A stretch of 33,026 bases of DNA, taken from IMG/VR virus record IMGVR_UViG_3300047319_000924, positions 1-33,026 of that record. One strand, written 5' to 3'. The position numbers and the translations under genes were made by a program. Numbering within the stretch: position 1 is the first letter of the stretch; each line of letters opens with the position of its first letter. The notes beneath the pieces are model-generated. The model worked only from the letters and a program-made list of their open reading frames with translations. It made no database searches and was not told where the DNA came from. Below are positions 1 to 6,717 of the stretch, in pieces. This stretch comes from a virus.

Positions 1-2
1 CC

Positions 3-1049
3 AATGCCGCCTTGGATTTTTACTACAACAAGGGAGACACTTTTAAACAGTCGATCCAGGCCAAGCCCCTCCTGAAGTGGGCCGAAGGGTCAAGCAAGTC
101 GTTCCCGGGTGGCAAGGGTAATATTTCCCTGGCCGTGAAGGGCGACTACGGCGCGGGCGGCGTCAACGATCATGTCGTGGGCTACACCCACAATGACACG
201 GTGAACTTCTACACGCCGGCCAACATCAAGCGGGTGAACTTCCCGTGGCGCGAGCATCACATCGGTCTCACGCTGACGCACACCGAACTGAAGATCGACG
301 GCATCTCGATCACCGACGACGCCGGCAACGGTTCGGACATGAGCAATCATTCCGACCGCGAAGTGACTGTCCTGGTGAACCTGCTTCAGGACAAGCTGGA
401 GGACTTTGGCGAACAGTATGCGCGCAACATGAACACCCTGCTGTGGGGCGATGGGACCGCCGACGCCAAGGCGCTGGCCGGGATGCAGAGCATCATCCTG
501 GATAGCCCCGCCGTGGGCACCACGGGTGGCCTCGCGCGCACAAATACATGGTGGCGCAACCGCGCCGCCACGACGGCGTTCGGCGCCGCCGGGGGCCGGG
601 GACCGGTGACTTCGTCGCCCACCAACGGCGGCGCGCTCATTGAGTTTCTGCAACAGGAATACCGGCAGTTGATCCGGTATGGCGGCAAGCCCTCCAAGGC
701 CCTGGCCGGCAGCGCCTTCATTTCGGCCATGGAAACCGAGTTCCGCGCCAACGGCAACTACAGCATGACGGGCTTCACCGGCACGCAGGATGGCTCCATG
801 GGGCAGCTTAAACTCCCCGGCGGCACCATGATCGAGTACGACCCGACGCTGGACGACCTGGGCTTCACCAAGCGCCTCTACTGGTGGGACCCGAGGCACA
901 TCTACCTGATGAAAATGGACGGCGAGTGGGATCACCGGTTCACCCCCGCGCGGCCTTACAATACTTTCGTCATGTATAAATCCCTTACGCATACGGGACA
1001 AATGTGCGCCCAGCAACTCAATGGTTCGGGCGTGTATGACATAGCTTAA
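3..1049 (+). CDS. Major capsid protein, 5' truncated
   Basis: The reading frame is open from the left edge. The residues before the first possible start (Asn-Ala-Ala-Leu-Asp-Phe-Tyr-Tyr) read as protein, so the gene begins upstream and about 348 residues are visible. The sequence looks like a phage coat protein: mixed alpha/beta, with a helix rich in Glu, Asn and Gln around residues 120-145 (NLLQDKLEDFGEQYARN) followed by a GDG turn, and an aromatic C-terminal part (YWWDPRHIYL) typical of the axial region of HK97-fold capsids. It is first in a set matching the T7-like order capsid, adaptor, nozzle, gp13, gp14, gp15, gp16, which supports the call more than any single motif. The stop is followed after 14 bases by a strong hairpin, as often seen after highly expressed capsid genes. 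Family membership is inferred from pattern and context; a different structural protein is possible but unlikely. Confidence 0.75.
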   Translation, partial: NAALDFYYNKGDTFKQSIQAKPLLKWAEGSSKSFPGGKGNISLAVKGDYGAGGVNDHVVGYTHNDTVNFYTPANIKRVNFPWREHHIGLTLTHTELKIDGISITDDAGNGSDMSNHSDREVTVLVNLLQDKLEDFGEQYARNMNTLLWGDGTADAKALAGMQSIILDSPAVGTTGGLARTNTWWRNRAATTAFGAAGGRGPVTSSPTNGGALIEFLQQEYRQLIRYGGKPSKALAGSAFISAMETEFRANGNYSMTGFTGTQDGSMGQLKLPGGTMIEYDPTLDDLGFTKRLYWWDPRHIYLMKMDGEWDHRFTPARPYNTFVMYKSLTHTGQMCAQQLNGSGVYDIA

Positions 1050-1063
1050 ATCTTGCCTTTCGA

Positions 1064-1091
1064 CGGGACGGGACAAGCGTGTCCCGTCCCG
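1064..1091 (+). terminator. Perfect hairpin after the capsid gene
   Basis: The 11-bp arms CGGGACGGGAC (1064-1074) and GTCCCGTCCCG (1081-1091) are perfectly complementary, with a 6-base loop. No T-run follows, so this is either a weak or partial terminator or an RNA-stabilising hairpin between the capsid gene and the next ribosome binding site near 1107. It would let capsid transcripts outnumber downstream ones. The GGGAC/GTCCC unit recurs twice more just downstream. Confidence 0.6.
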
Positions 1092-1119
1092 GGACCACCC
1101 GGGACAGGAGGATGACCCG

Positions 1120-1338
1120 ATGCACGCTTCGACTTTTGAATATCTCAAGCCGACCGACTTCCAGTTACAGGTGATGGCGAACGTGCGGGCGGAGTTCCGC
1201 TTGTTCATGGAAAGCCTTGAACATTCCATACCCGCTGGCCCGGACAAGACCTATCTGATGCGCCAGCTACGCGACTGCGCGATGTGGGCGAACATCGCGA
1301 TCACGCGCAACCCGGACGGCTCCCCGAGGACAGACTGA
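1120..1338 (+). CDS. Acb2-like cyclic-nucleotide sponge (anti-CBASS)
   Basis: This is a 72-residue protein with a strong AGGAGG ribosome binding site near 1107-1112. The pattern fits the small helical Acb2/T4 Vs.4 family: an N-terminal aromatic segment (F6, Y8, with Pro at 11), a first amphipathic helix (VRAEFRLFMESLEH, residues 22-35), a Pro-Asp turn (IPAGPDK, 37-43), then a helix ending in the family signature MWANIAITRN (55-64; family form MWANAxIARN). Known Acb2 proteins form hexamers that bind cyclic di- and trinucleotides made by CBASS enzymes, so they starve the effector of its signal and act in the host cytoplasm. Its place directly after the capsid gene suggests a moron-type defence gene or co-expression with structural genes. 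The assignment rests on pattern recognition from memory; binding residues have not been checked by alignment. Confidence 0.72.
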   Translation: MHASTFEYLKPTDFQLQVMANVRAEFRLFMESLEHSIPAGPDKTYLMRQLRDCAMWANIAITRNPDGSPRTD

Positions 1339-1339
1339 C

Positions 1340-2035
1340 ATGAACTTTCAACTTTTGCGCTGCTCCGTGGCGCTGGCCGGCGACCCCGAACAGGTGGTGG
1401 TCCGGCACCGAGGCCGGCCCATCGTCTTCCCGGAACTGATCGTGCTTCAGTTTCTGCACGGCGAGGAAGCGATCCAGGACATCCACGTGGTTGGCGAGTG
1501 GGACGCGACGCAGGCCGAAGTGCTGGAACGCCTGAAACTCACCTATGGCGACAAGGCCGTGGCCGAGGTCTTCCCGGGCGCGCGGCCCCGGTTGCCTCTG
1601 GCGGACGGCTCGCTGCCCATTTGCGTGGAGCCGATCCACGTCCCGGGACCGACCCGTCCCGACAGCCCCGACCCGATCCTCAAGCCGCTCGATGTCTTCA
1701 CCATGCCGGCCTCGATGCCGCGCGTGGTGAACACGTATAAGGACGAACCGCCGCCGCCTGACGTGAGCATCGACCAGATCGCGGGCCACGACGCCGATGA
1801 CCTGGGCGACGATCCCCTGGGGTTGGTGGACGTGGTCACGGCGGCGCCCAAACCCGAGATGCCCGACGCGGCCAGTTTCCGCGCCCGGGACAATATCCGG
1901 GGCGAGGGGACCAGCGCGCCCAGGACCGCCGATCACCTGCCCGACGTGGCCGGCGGCGCCATGCGACGCGAAAGCGAGGGCAACCTGACAGCGCGGACAA
2001 CCCGTGCCGCCCGGTTGAACCTGACCAATGGGTAA
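1340..2035 (+). CDS. Conserved head-region protein, function unknown
   Basis: This 231-residue protein starts one base after the previous stop. Residues 1-90 form a compact mixed domain (FPELIVLQFLHGEEAIQDIH, then a helix and VAEVFPG). The rest, from about residue 100, is Pro/Asp-rich and probably disordered, ending in a basic Arg/Ala stretch. Proteins of this shape sit between the capsid and the head-tail adaptor in BPP-1-like podoviruses; no enzymatic motif is visible. The gene overlaps the next one by 8 bases, so the two are probably translationally coupled. A head decoration or minor head protein is possible, but this is inference from position only. Confidence 0.7.
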   Translation: MNFQLLRCSVALAGDPEQVVVRHRGRPIVFPELIVLQFLHGEEAIQDIHVVGEWDATQAEVLERLKLTYGDKAVAEVFPGARPRLPLADGSLPICVEPIHVPGPTRPDSPDPILKPLDVFTMPASMPRVVNTYKDEPPPPDVSIDQIAGHDADDLGDDPLGLVDVVTAAPKPEMPDAASFRARDNIRGEGTSAPRTADHLPDVAGGAMRRESEGNLTARTTRAARLNLTNG

Positions 2036-2771
2036 GCAACTGCGCGACATGCTGACGGATCTGCGCGCTGAGTTAGGGCACTCCACCAACGTCGCGCACG
2101 GCATCAACGACCGGGACACGCTGCTCTACTATCTGAACAGGACCCAGCTTGATCTTTACCGGGACTATGACTGGCCGCAACTGATCGTGGACCGGGACAC
2201 GGACATGGTCCAGGGGCAAAGATACTATCAATACCCGGCGGATCTGACGTTCGAGGACGTGAGCAAACTCTGGCTCATCTCCGACAGCAACATGTGGATA
2301 TCGAACGTCACCTACGGCATCGGCCCACGTGAAATGCGCCTCTACGACAGCGACGCCGGCGCTCAGTCCTGGCCCCCCAGGCGCTGGATGCACAATGCCG
2401 ACAGCGGCATGTTCGAGGTCTGGCCGATCCCCGACGTGACCACCGTGGATCACGATGGCAGGCTGAGAATGCGCGGGACCAAAACCGTCACGCCCATGAT
2501 CCAGGACAGCGATCAGGCGACCCTGCCGGATCATCTGATCGTGCTGTTTTGCGCCGCCGAGATACTGGCCCGGGACGAAGCCAAAGACGCGCAACTCAAG
2601 ATGACCAAGGCGAACGAAGTCATGCGCCGGCATCGCGTGCGCCAGTACTCGCACAAACGCGAGCCCTTCGTGATGGGCGGCGGCGGTGGGGACGCGCGGG
2701 CGCCGATGGGCGAGTTCGATACCGGCGTGGTGGGGTTGGATTACATCCCACCGGGCTACGGTTCGGGCTGA
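2028..2771 (+). CDS. Head-to-tail adaptor, P22 gp4 / T7 gp11-like
   Basis: This is a 247-residue protein. The N-terminal 60 residues are helical (LRDMLTDLRAEL, then LLYYLNRTQLDLYRDYDWPQL), a pattern typical of phage adaptor proteins that dock under the portal. A beta-rich middle has conserved aromatic turns (YYQYPADL, SWPPRRWMH, FEVWPIPD). It is followed by LPDHLIVLFCAAEILARDEAKDAQ, the helix that usually closes this domain, and a Gly-rich tail. It would extend the portal channel and carry the nozzle. The next gene begins just after its stop, and its position matches the tail tubular A gene of T7. The family is recognised by pattern, so the exact structural role is an inference. Confidence 0.72.
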   Translation: MGKQLRDMLTDLRAELGHSTNVAHGINDRDTLLYYLNRTQLDLYRDYDWPQLIVDRDTDMVQGQRYYQYPADLTFEDVSKLWLISDSNMWISNVTYGIGPREMRLYDSDAGAQSWPPRRWMHNADSGMFEVWPIPDVTTVDHDGRLRMRGTKTVTPMIQDSDQATLPDHLIVLFCAAEILARDEAKDAQLKMTKANEVMRRHRVRQYSHKREPFVMGGGGGDARAPMGEFDTGVVGLDYIPPGYGSG

Positions 2772-2775
2772 CGAT

Positions 2776-4188
2776 GTGGGCAAAGTCTTCTCGATTTCTG
2801 ACTTTAAGGAAGGTTTGGATGTCCGCAAGTCGGCGCTGACAGCGCCGGGTGGTTCATTGCGCATCCTGGACAATGCCGTCCTGACGCCCGGCGGCGAGAT
2901 CGAGAAGCGCCTCGCCTTCGTGACGACCACCACATTACCCGCCAACACCGCCGCCATCTTCGGGCAGGGGGATTTACTTCATGTGTTCGGCGTCGGCCTG
3001 GGCGCGGTGGTCCCGGGGACCACGCCAGCCACTATTGTCCCGCACGAACTGGCCTCGCCGCCGGGCGGCACGCCTATCAAGATCGACGACATCGAGGCGT
3101 TCAACTTTAAGTTCTACGTGCTTGGAATGGCGGCGGACGGATCACGCCATATCTGGTACGACGGCGTCCTGGTGACCGAAGCGGGCGGGGAGCCCAGCGT
3201 GGGCACCTACGCGCGCACCTACAAAACCAAGATGTATCGCACGTCGGGACCCTACGTGAACTTCTCCGGGGTCAACGATCCTTCGGTGAACGATCCGGCC
3301 AGCGTGACCAACCCGGGCGCCGGGTTCATCAACGTGGGGCTGAACGACCCGGAGAACGAGAACGTCCTGTCGATGGAAGTGTTCTTCGACAAGATGGCGG
3401 TGTTCGCCCGCCTGACCACGCAGTTATGGCACCTGGACCCGGACCCGACGCAGGACACGCTGCAACAGGTCCTCCGCATCGGCACCCTCGCGCCGCATTC
3501 CGTGACGCAGTTCGGGACCGGTGATATTCTGTTCTTGTCGGACTCGGGCGTGCGCAGCCTCAAATCCCTGACCATCACCAACACGGCGTCGGTGAGCGAC
3601 GTGGGCAGCGCCATCGACCCGCTGATGACCGCCGCGATCCGTACCAACGAAGCCGCCGCCGCGCTGGCGAGAAGCGTCGTGCAGCCCATCGCCGGGCGTT
3701 ACTGGCTGTCCGTCGCGGACACGATCTACGCGCTGTCCTACTTCCCCGGCGGCAATATCACCGCATGGTCCCAGTTCACGCCGGGCTTCGTCGTCCAGGA
3801 GTTCGCCGTCGTCGCCAACCGGGTCTACGCGCGGGGACCGGACCAGAGCCTCTATCTCTACGGCGGCGTGGATAACCAGACCTACGACAGTTCCCGGGTC
3901 ACGGTGCGCACGCCGCACATGGAAATGGATGGTCCCACGACGCGCAAGCGCATCCAGAGCGTGGACGTGATGTGCCAGGGCCAATGGTCGATCAGCATGG
4001 GGATGCTGCCCAATAATACCGACGCGTTTGAACTGGTCGCCACGGTCCAGGACAATACCTTCGGGCTCCAGAGCATACCTTTCGCCGGCTACGGGACCCA
4101 CGTGGGCCTGGAACTGATCCACGAGGCGCCGGGGCCGGCATTGCTGGCGAGCATTCATCTCAACATGCAGGAGGGCAGCGTCAAGTGA
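2776..4188 (+). CDS. Tail nozzle-like structural protein
   Basis: This is a 470-residue protein read from GTG at 2776, four bases after the preceding stop. That start is preferred over an in-frame ATG at 2686 because family members open with a short Lys-Val-Phe segment followed by SDFKEGLDVRKSALTAPGG, and because the longer form would overlap the adaptor gene by 86 bases. The protein is beta-rich with many repeated short strands (for example YWLSVADTIYALSYFPGG near residue 315 and VYARGPDQSLYLYGG near 355). This is consistent with a propeller or nozzle subunit at the tail tip, and its place matches T7 gp12, although it is shorter than gp12. The stop overlaps the next GTG start (GTGA). The nozzle role is inferred from synteny. 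Confidence 0.62.
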   Translation: MGKVFSISDFKEGLDVRKSALTAPGGSLRILDNAVLTPGGEIEKRLAFVTTTTLPANTAAIFGQGDLLHVFGVGLGAVVPGTTPATIVPHELASPPGGTPIKIDDIEAFNFKFYVLGMAADGSRHIWYDGVLVTEAGGEPSVGTYARTYKTKMYRTSGPYVNFSGVNDPSVNDPASVTNPGAGFINVGLNDPENENVLSMEVFFDKMAVFARLTTQLWHLDPDPTQDTLQQVLRIGTLAPHSVTQFGTGDILFLSDSGVRSLKSLTITNTASVSDVGSAIDPLMTAAIRTNEAAAALARSVVQPIAGRYWLSVADTIYALSYFPGGNITAWSQFTPGFVVQEFAVVANRVYARGPDQSLYLYGGVDNQTYDSSRVTVRTPHMEMDGPTTRKRIQSVDVMCQGQWSISMGMLPNNTDAFELVATVQDNTFGLQSIPFAGYGTHVGLELIHEAPGPALLASIHLNMQEGSVK

Positions 4189-4934
4189 TTGAAGTCACGC
4201 GCGAGCCCGTCACCCGGGCGGCGGTGGACCATATCATCGCCAACCTGCGGGAGCATGACGCGCGGGAGATCTACGCGCAACGCTGGGATGATGACCCCAG
4301 GGCCCTGGCCGACTACGTCATGGTGCTGGCGTGCAACGACCTGTGGCGAACATTCTGGGCGGACGGCGAGCCCGTGGCGATGATCGGCGCCACGCTGATC
4401 CGCCCCGGCGTTTGCATGCTGTGCGGTTGCGGCACGAACCGCTGGGGCCGGGTCATCCGGCCTCTGACCCGCTACGTGCTGGACGAGATGATGCCCGCCG
4501 TGCTGCGCGCGGGGGTGCATCGCGCCGAGTGCCAGGTCATGGCGTCGAACACCCAGAACCTCAAATGGATCATGAGTTTGGGCGGCGAGATCGAGGGCAC
4601 GCTGCGCGGCTACGGGCGCGGCGGCGAGGACTTTCTGGCTTTGGGGTGGAGACGGGATCATGTGCATGGGTCATGGCGGCGGTTCCAGCGGGCCGCAGAT
4701 GGCGGACTACACGGACACGTCGAACAATATCGAGCGGGCCGAGGCGGGGATACCGCAACAGTATTTCGACCGGGGTGCCCGGACGGTGGCGCAGTACCAG
4801 TTGATGGCGCAGCAGGACGCGTCCGATCAGCAACTGAGCCAGCAGAAGCAGATTTCGGACCAGCAGAACGCGTTCAACCAGCAGCAGGTCGCGGATCAGA
4901 AGGCGCAGCAGGACAAGCTCCAGGCCCAGGCTGA
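4185..4934 (+). CDS. T7 gp13-like internal virion protein (GNAT-type), with extended overlap
   Basis: The start is GTG at 4185, sharing four bases with the previous stop. Residues 1-155 match the gp13/DUF2833 group related to GNAT acyltransferases. Visible features are a helix around 15-30, the strand segment GEPVAMIGATLIRPG (60-74), CGCGTNRWGRVI (79-90), a long helix into the conserved GVHRAECQVMASNT (about 111-124), and LRGYGRGGEDFLALGW ending at W155. In T7, gp13 is a minor morphogenesis protein; acetyl transfer has not been shown. After residue 155 the frame stays open for about 94 residues of Arg/Gly-rich sequence overlapping the next gene by 275 bases. That tail looks like a shadow of the next gene, so either a stop has been lost, a base is missing, or the tail is real overprinting. 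Confidence 0.65.
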   Translation: MIEVTREPVTRAAVDHIIANLREHDAREIYAQRWDDDPRALADYVMVLACNDLWRTFWADGEPVAMIGATLIRPGVCMLCGCGTNRWGRVIRPLTRYVLDEMMPAVLRAGVHRAECQVMASNTQNLKWIMSLGGEIEGTLRGYGRGGEDFLALGWRRDHVHGSWRRFQRAADGGLHGHVEQYRAGRGGDTATVFRPGCPDGGAVPVDGAAGRVRSATEPAEADFGPAERVQPAAGRGSEGAAGQAPGPG

Positions 4935-5607
4935 CGCCCAGTCCAAACGCCAGTCCGACTACGACACGGGCCGCGCCAGTCTTCTGGCTCAGGGCACGCA
5001 GCAGATCAGCGACGCGTTTGGCCGTTTCTCGCCCGATTACTTCAATCAATACACCAATGACTATATGACCAAGGCCACCGACGACATCAACTACCAGAAG
5101 GACATCGCCAACAAGCAGTTGTTATTTGGGCTGGCCCGGCAAGGACTTGGCTCGTCCCAGACGGCGGTGGACCAGAAGGGCCTGTTGGAGGAAGACGCGG
5201 GACGGGCCACGGCGGCGCAGACCCAGAACGCCACGGACGCCACCAACACGCTCAAAACCCAGGTCGCCAACACGAAGCAGAACCTCCTGGGACAGGTCAC
5301 GTCGGCTGAGTCCGTGGCGCCGCCCATCGCGGGTGTCAACGATCAGGCGGTGAACGCCGGCCTGGACACGACGCGGCAGGCCATCTCAGGCGTCACGAAC
5401 AACGCGGGCGACACCATCGCCAGCCTGGGCGGCGTGCCCACGGTGAGCCCGCTCACCAATATCTTCACCAACGTCCTGGGCGGCGTCGGCGGCTACGCGA
5501 GCGGGCAGAACGCGCTGGGAATATCCAACACCTACGGCGCCTACCGAAGCGCCGGCCTGGGCGGGACCAACCCGAGCGGCAACAGCGCCGGGCTCAGGAC
5601 ACCATAG
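4660..5607 (+). CDS. Internal virion protein, gp14-like, Gln-rich
   Basis: This 315-residue protein begins Met-Cys-Met-Gly followed by a Gly-rich stretch. Residues 45-110 are very rich in Gln, Asp and Ala and predict a long helix or coiled coil, followed by a Phe/Tyr-rich turn (FGRFSPDYFNQYTNDYM) and another long polar helix to about residue 215. The C-terminus is Gly/Asn-rich with a small hydrophobic stretch (IFTNVLGGVGGYASG). Ejection proteins of T7-like phages have this composition and sit in this place, between the gp13-like and gp15/16-like genes. It would be packed in the head and injected with the DNA. The start lies inside the open end of the previous frame. Function is inferred from composition and order. 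Confidence 0.65.
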   Translation: MCMGHGGGSSGPQMADYTDTSNNIERAEAGIPQQYFDRGARTVAQYQLMAQQDASDQQLSQQKQISDQQNAFNQQQVADQKAQQDKLQAQADAQSKRQSDYDTGRASLLAQGTQQISDAFGRFSPDYFNQYTNDYMTKATDDINYQKDIANKQLLFGLARQGLGSSQTAVDQKGLLEEDAGRATAAQTQNATDATNTLKTQVANTKQNLLGQVTSAESVAPPIAGVNDQAVNAGLDTTRQAISGVTNNAGDTIASLGGVPTVSPLTNIFTNVLGGVGGYASGQNALGISNTYGAYRSAGLGGTNPSGNSAGLRTP

Positions 5608-5619
5608 GGAGCGACGAAC

Positions 5620-6714
5620 ATGTGTACCGGCGCGGAGATTTCCGCCGCCATGGCAGCCGCCGCGCCCTATATCGCGGCGACTTCGGCGGCGGTGGGCGTG
5701 GGCGGAACGGTCTATGGCGCGGCCCAGTCGTCCGCCGCGCAGAGCCGCGCGGCCCAGGCCCTCCGGGACCAGAACCTCGCCACCAGTCAGGCGCAAAATC
5801 AGGCGTTCAACCAGCGCATGGCGGCGACACGGGACCAGTCCAACGCGCAGTTCAATACCGCCCAAACTGAGAACGCCGCGAGGATCACCCAGGCGGCGGC
5901 GACCCGTCAGGCGCAGATGAGCGCGCTGGACCGGCAGAACCAGACCGTCACCGCCGAGAACCAGACCGCTGACCAGTTACGCGCCGCCGCCGATGCGCGT
6001 GCGCAGGAACTGCTCCAGTCCACCACGGCGCCCGGCGGCATGGACCAATCCCAGCAGGGCGCCCAGGATCAGGCGGCGGCGTTGCTCGCCGCGTCCCAGG
6101 CCCCTGGTCCCACCGGTCCCGTCGCCACCAACCCGGACGGGTCCGGCGCGTCCACGTCCACCAATGACCCCGTGATGAAGACGGCGCTGGCCCGGCGCAT
6201 GGGGATCGCCGCCGCCAACATACGCCAGTATGGCGCCGACATCGCCAAAGTCGCCAGCTATGGTCAGCCCTTGCAGGACACGGGACAGGCGATCACCGAG
6301 AACCGGACCGCCATCATGCCCGAACAAGAGGCGGCGAAACTCCTGGCGAGCGGATCGGCGGTGCGTTTGCTGCCCTCGCAGATCGCCTATCGGAATGCCA
6401 CCGACTATGGCGGCGCGGTGGATCAGGCGATCCAGGCCAAGGCCCAGGGCGAAAACACCTACGCGGGACTGAAGTTCGGCAACGTCACGGGCGGCGCCAA
6501 CCTGGGCCAGTCCGACGCCGACACCGCCGCCGCCAACAAGGCGGCGCAAGCCAAGGCGGACACCGCATGGCAAACCCAGGTCGCCGGGCTCTACTCGGGG
6601 CTGGGCAACCTGGGCGCCTACGCCGCCGGGCGTTACGGCCCGGCGATCCTGCCCGGCGCCAGCGGGCAGACGCCCTCGACCATCGACACCAGTGGTTACA
6701 AAATAGGGGCCTGA
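5620..6714 (+). CDS. Internal virion protein, gp14-like, second copy
   Basis: This 364-residue protein again opens Met-Cys-x-Gly (MCTG). Residues 7-35 are Ala-rich and hydrophobic (AAAAPYIAATSAAVGVGGTV), as in ejection proteins that must enter the host envelope. They are followed by a Gln/Ala/Asn-rich coiled-coil region to about residue 140. The second half has mixed helices (ALARRMGIAAANIRQYGADIAK) and a Gly-rich C-terminus with a weak hydrophobic segment. It lies 12 bases after the previous stop and 3 bases before the next start, so these genes form one transcript. It resembles the preceding protein in its start and composition, which suggests an old duplication or two partners in one channel. 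No catalytic motif is seen. Confidence 0.65.
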   Translation: MCTGAEISAAMAAAAPYIAATSAAVGVGGTVYGAAQSSAAQSRAAQALRDQNLATSQAQNQAFNQRMAATRDQSNAQFNTAQTENAARITQAAATRQAQMSALDRQNQTVTAENQTADQLRAAADARAQELLQSTTAPGGMDQSQQGAQDQAAALLAASQAPGPTGPVATNPDGSGASTSTNDPVMKTALARRMGIAAANIRQYGADIAKVASYGQPLQDTGQAITENRTAIMPEQEAAKLLASGSAVRLLPSQIAYRNATDYGGAVDQAIQAKAQGENTYAGLKFGNVTGGANLGQSDADTAAANKAAQAKADTAWQTQVAGLYSGLGNLGAYAAGRYGPAILPGASGQTPSTIDTSGYKIGA

Positions 6715-6717
6715 ACC

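Noticed and set aside
90-1247. Long minus-strand frame opposite the capsid gene
   Set aside because: It is a mirror frame of a GC-rich coding gene, with low-complexity Arg/Val/His sequence and no ribosome binding site.
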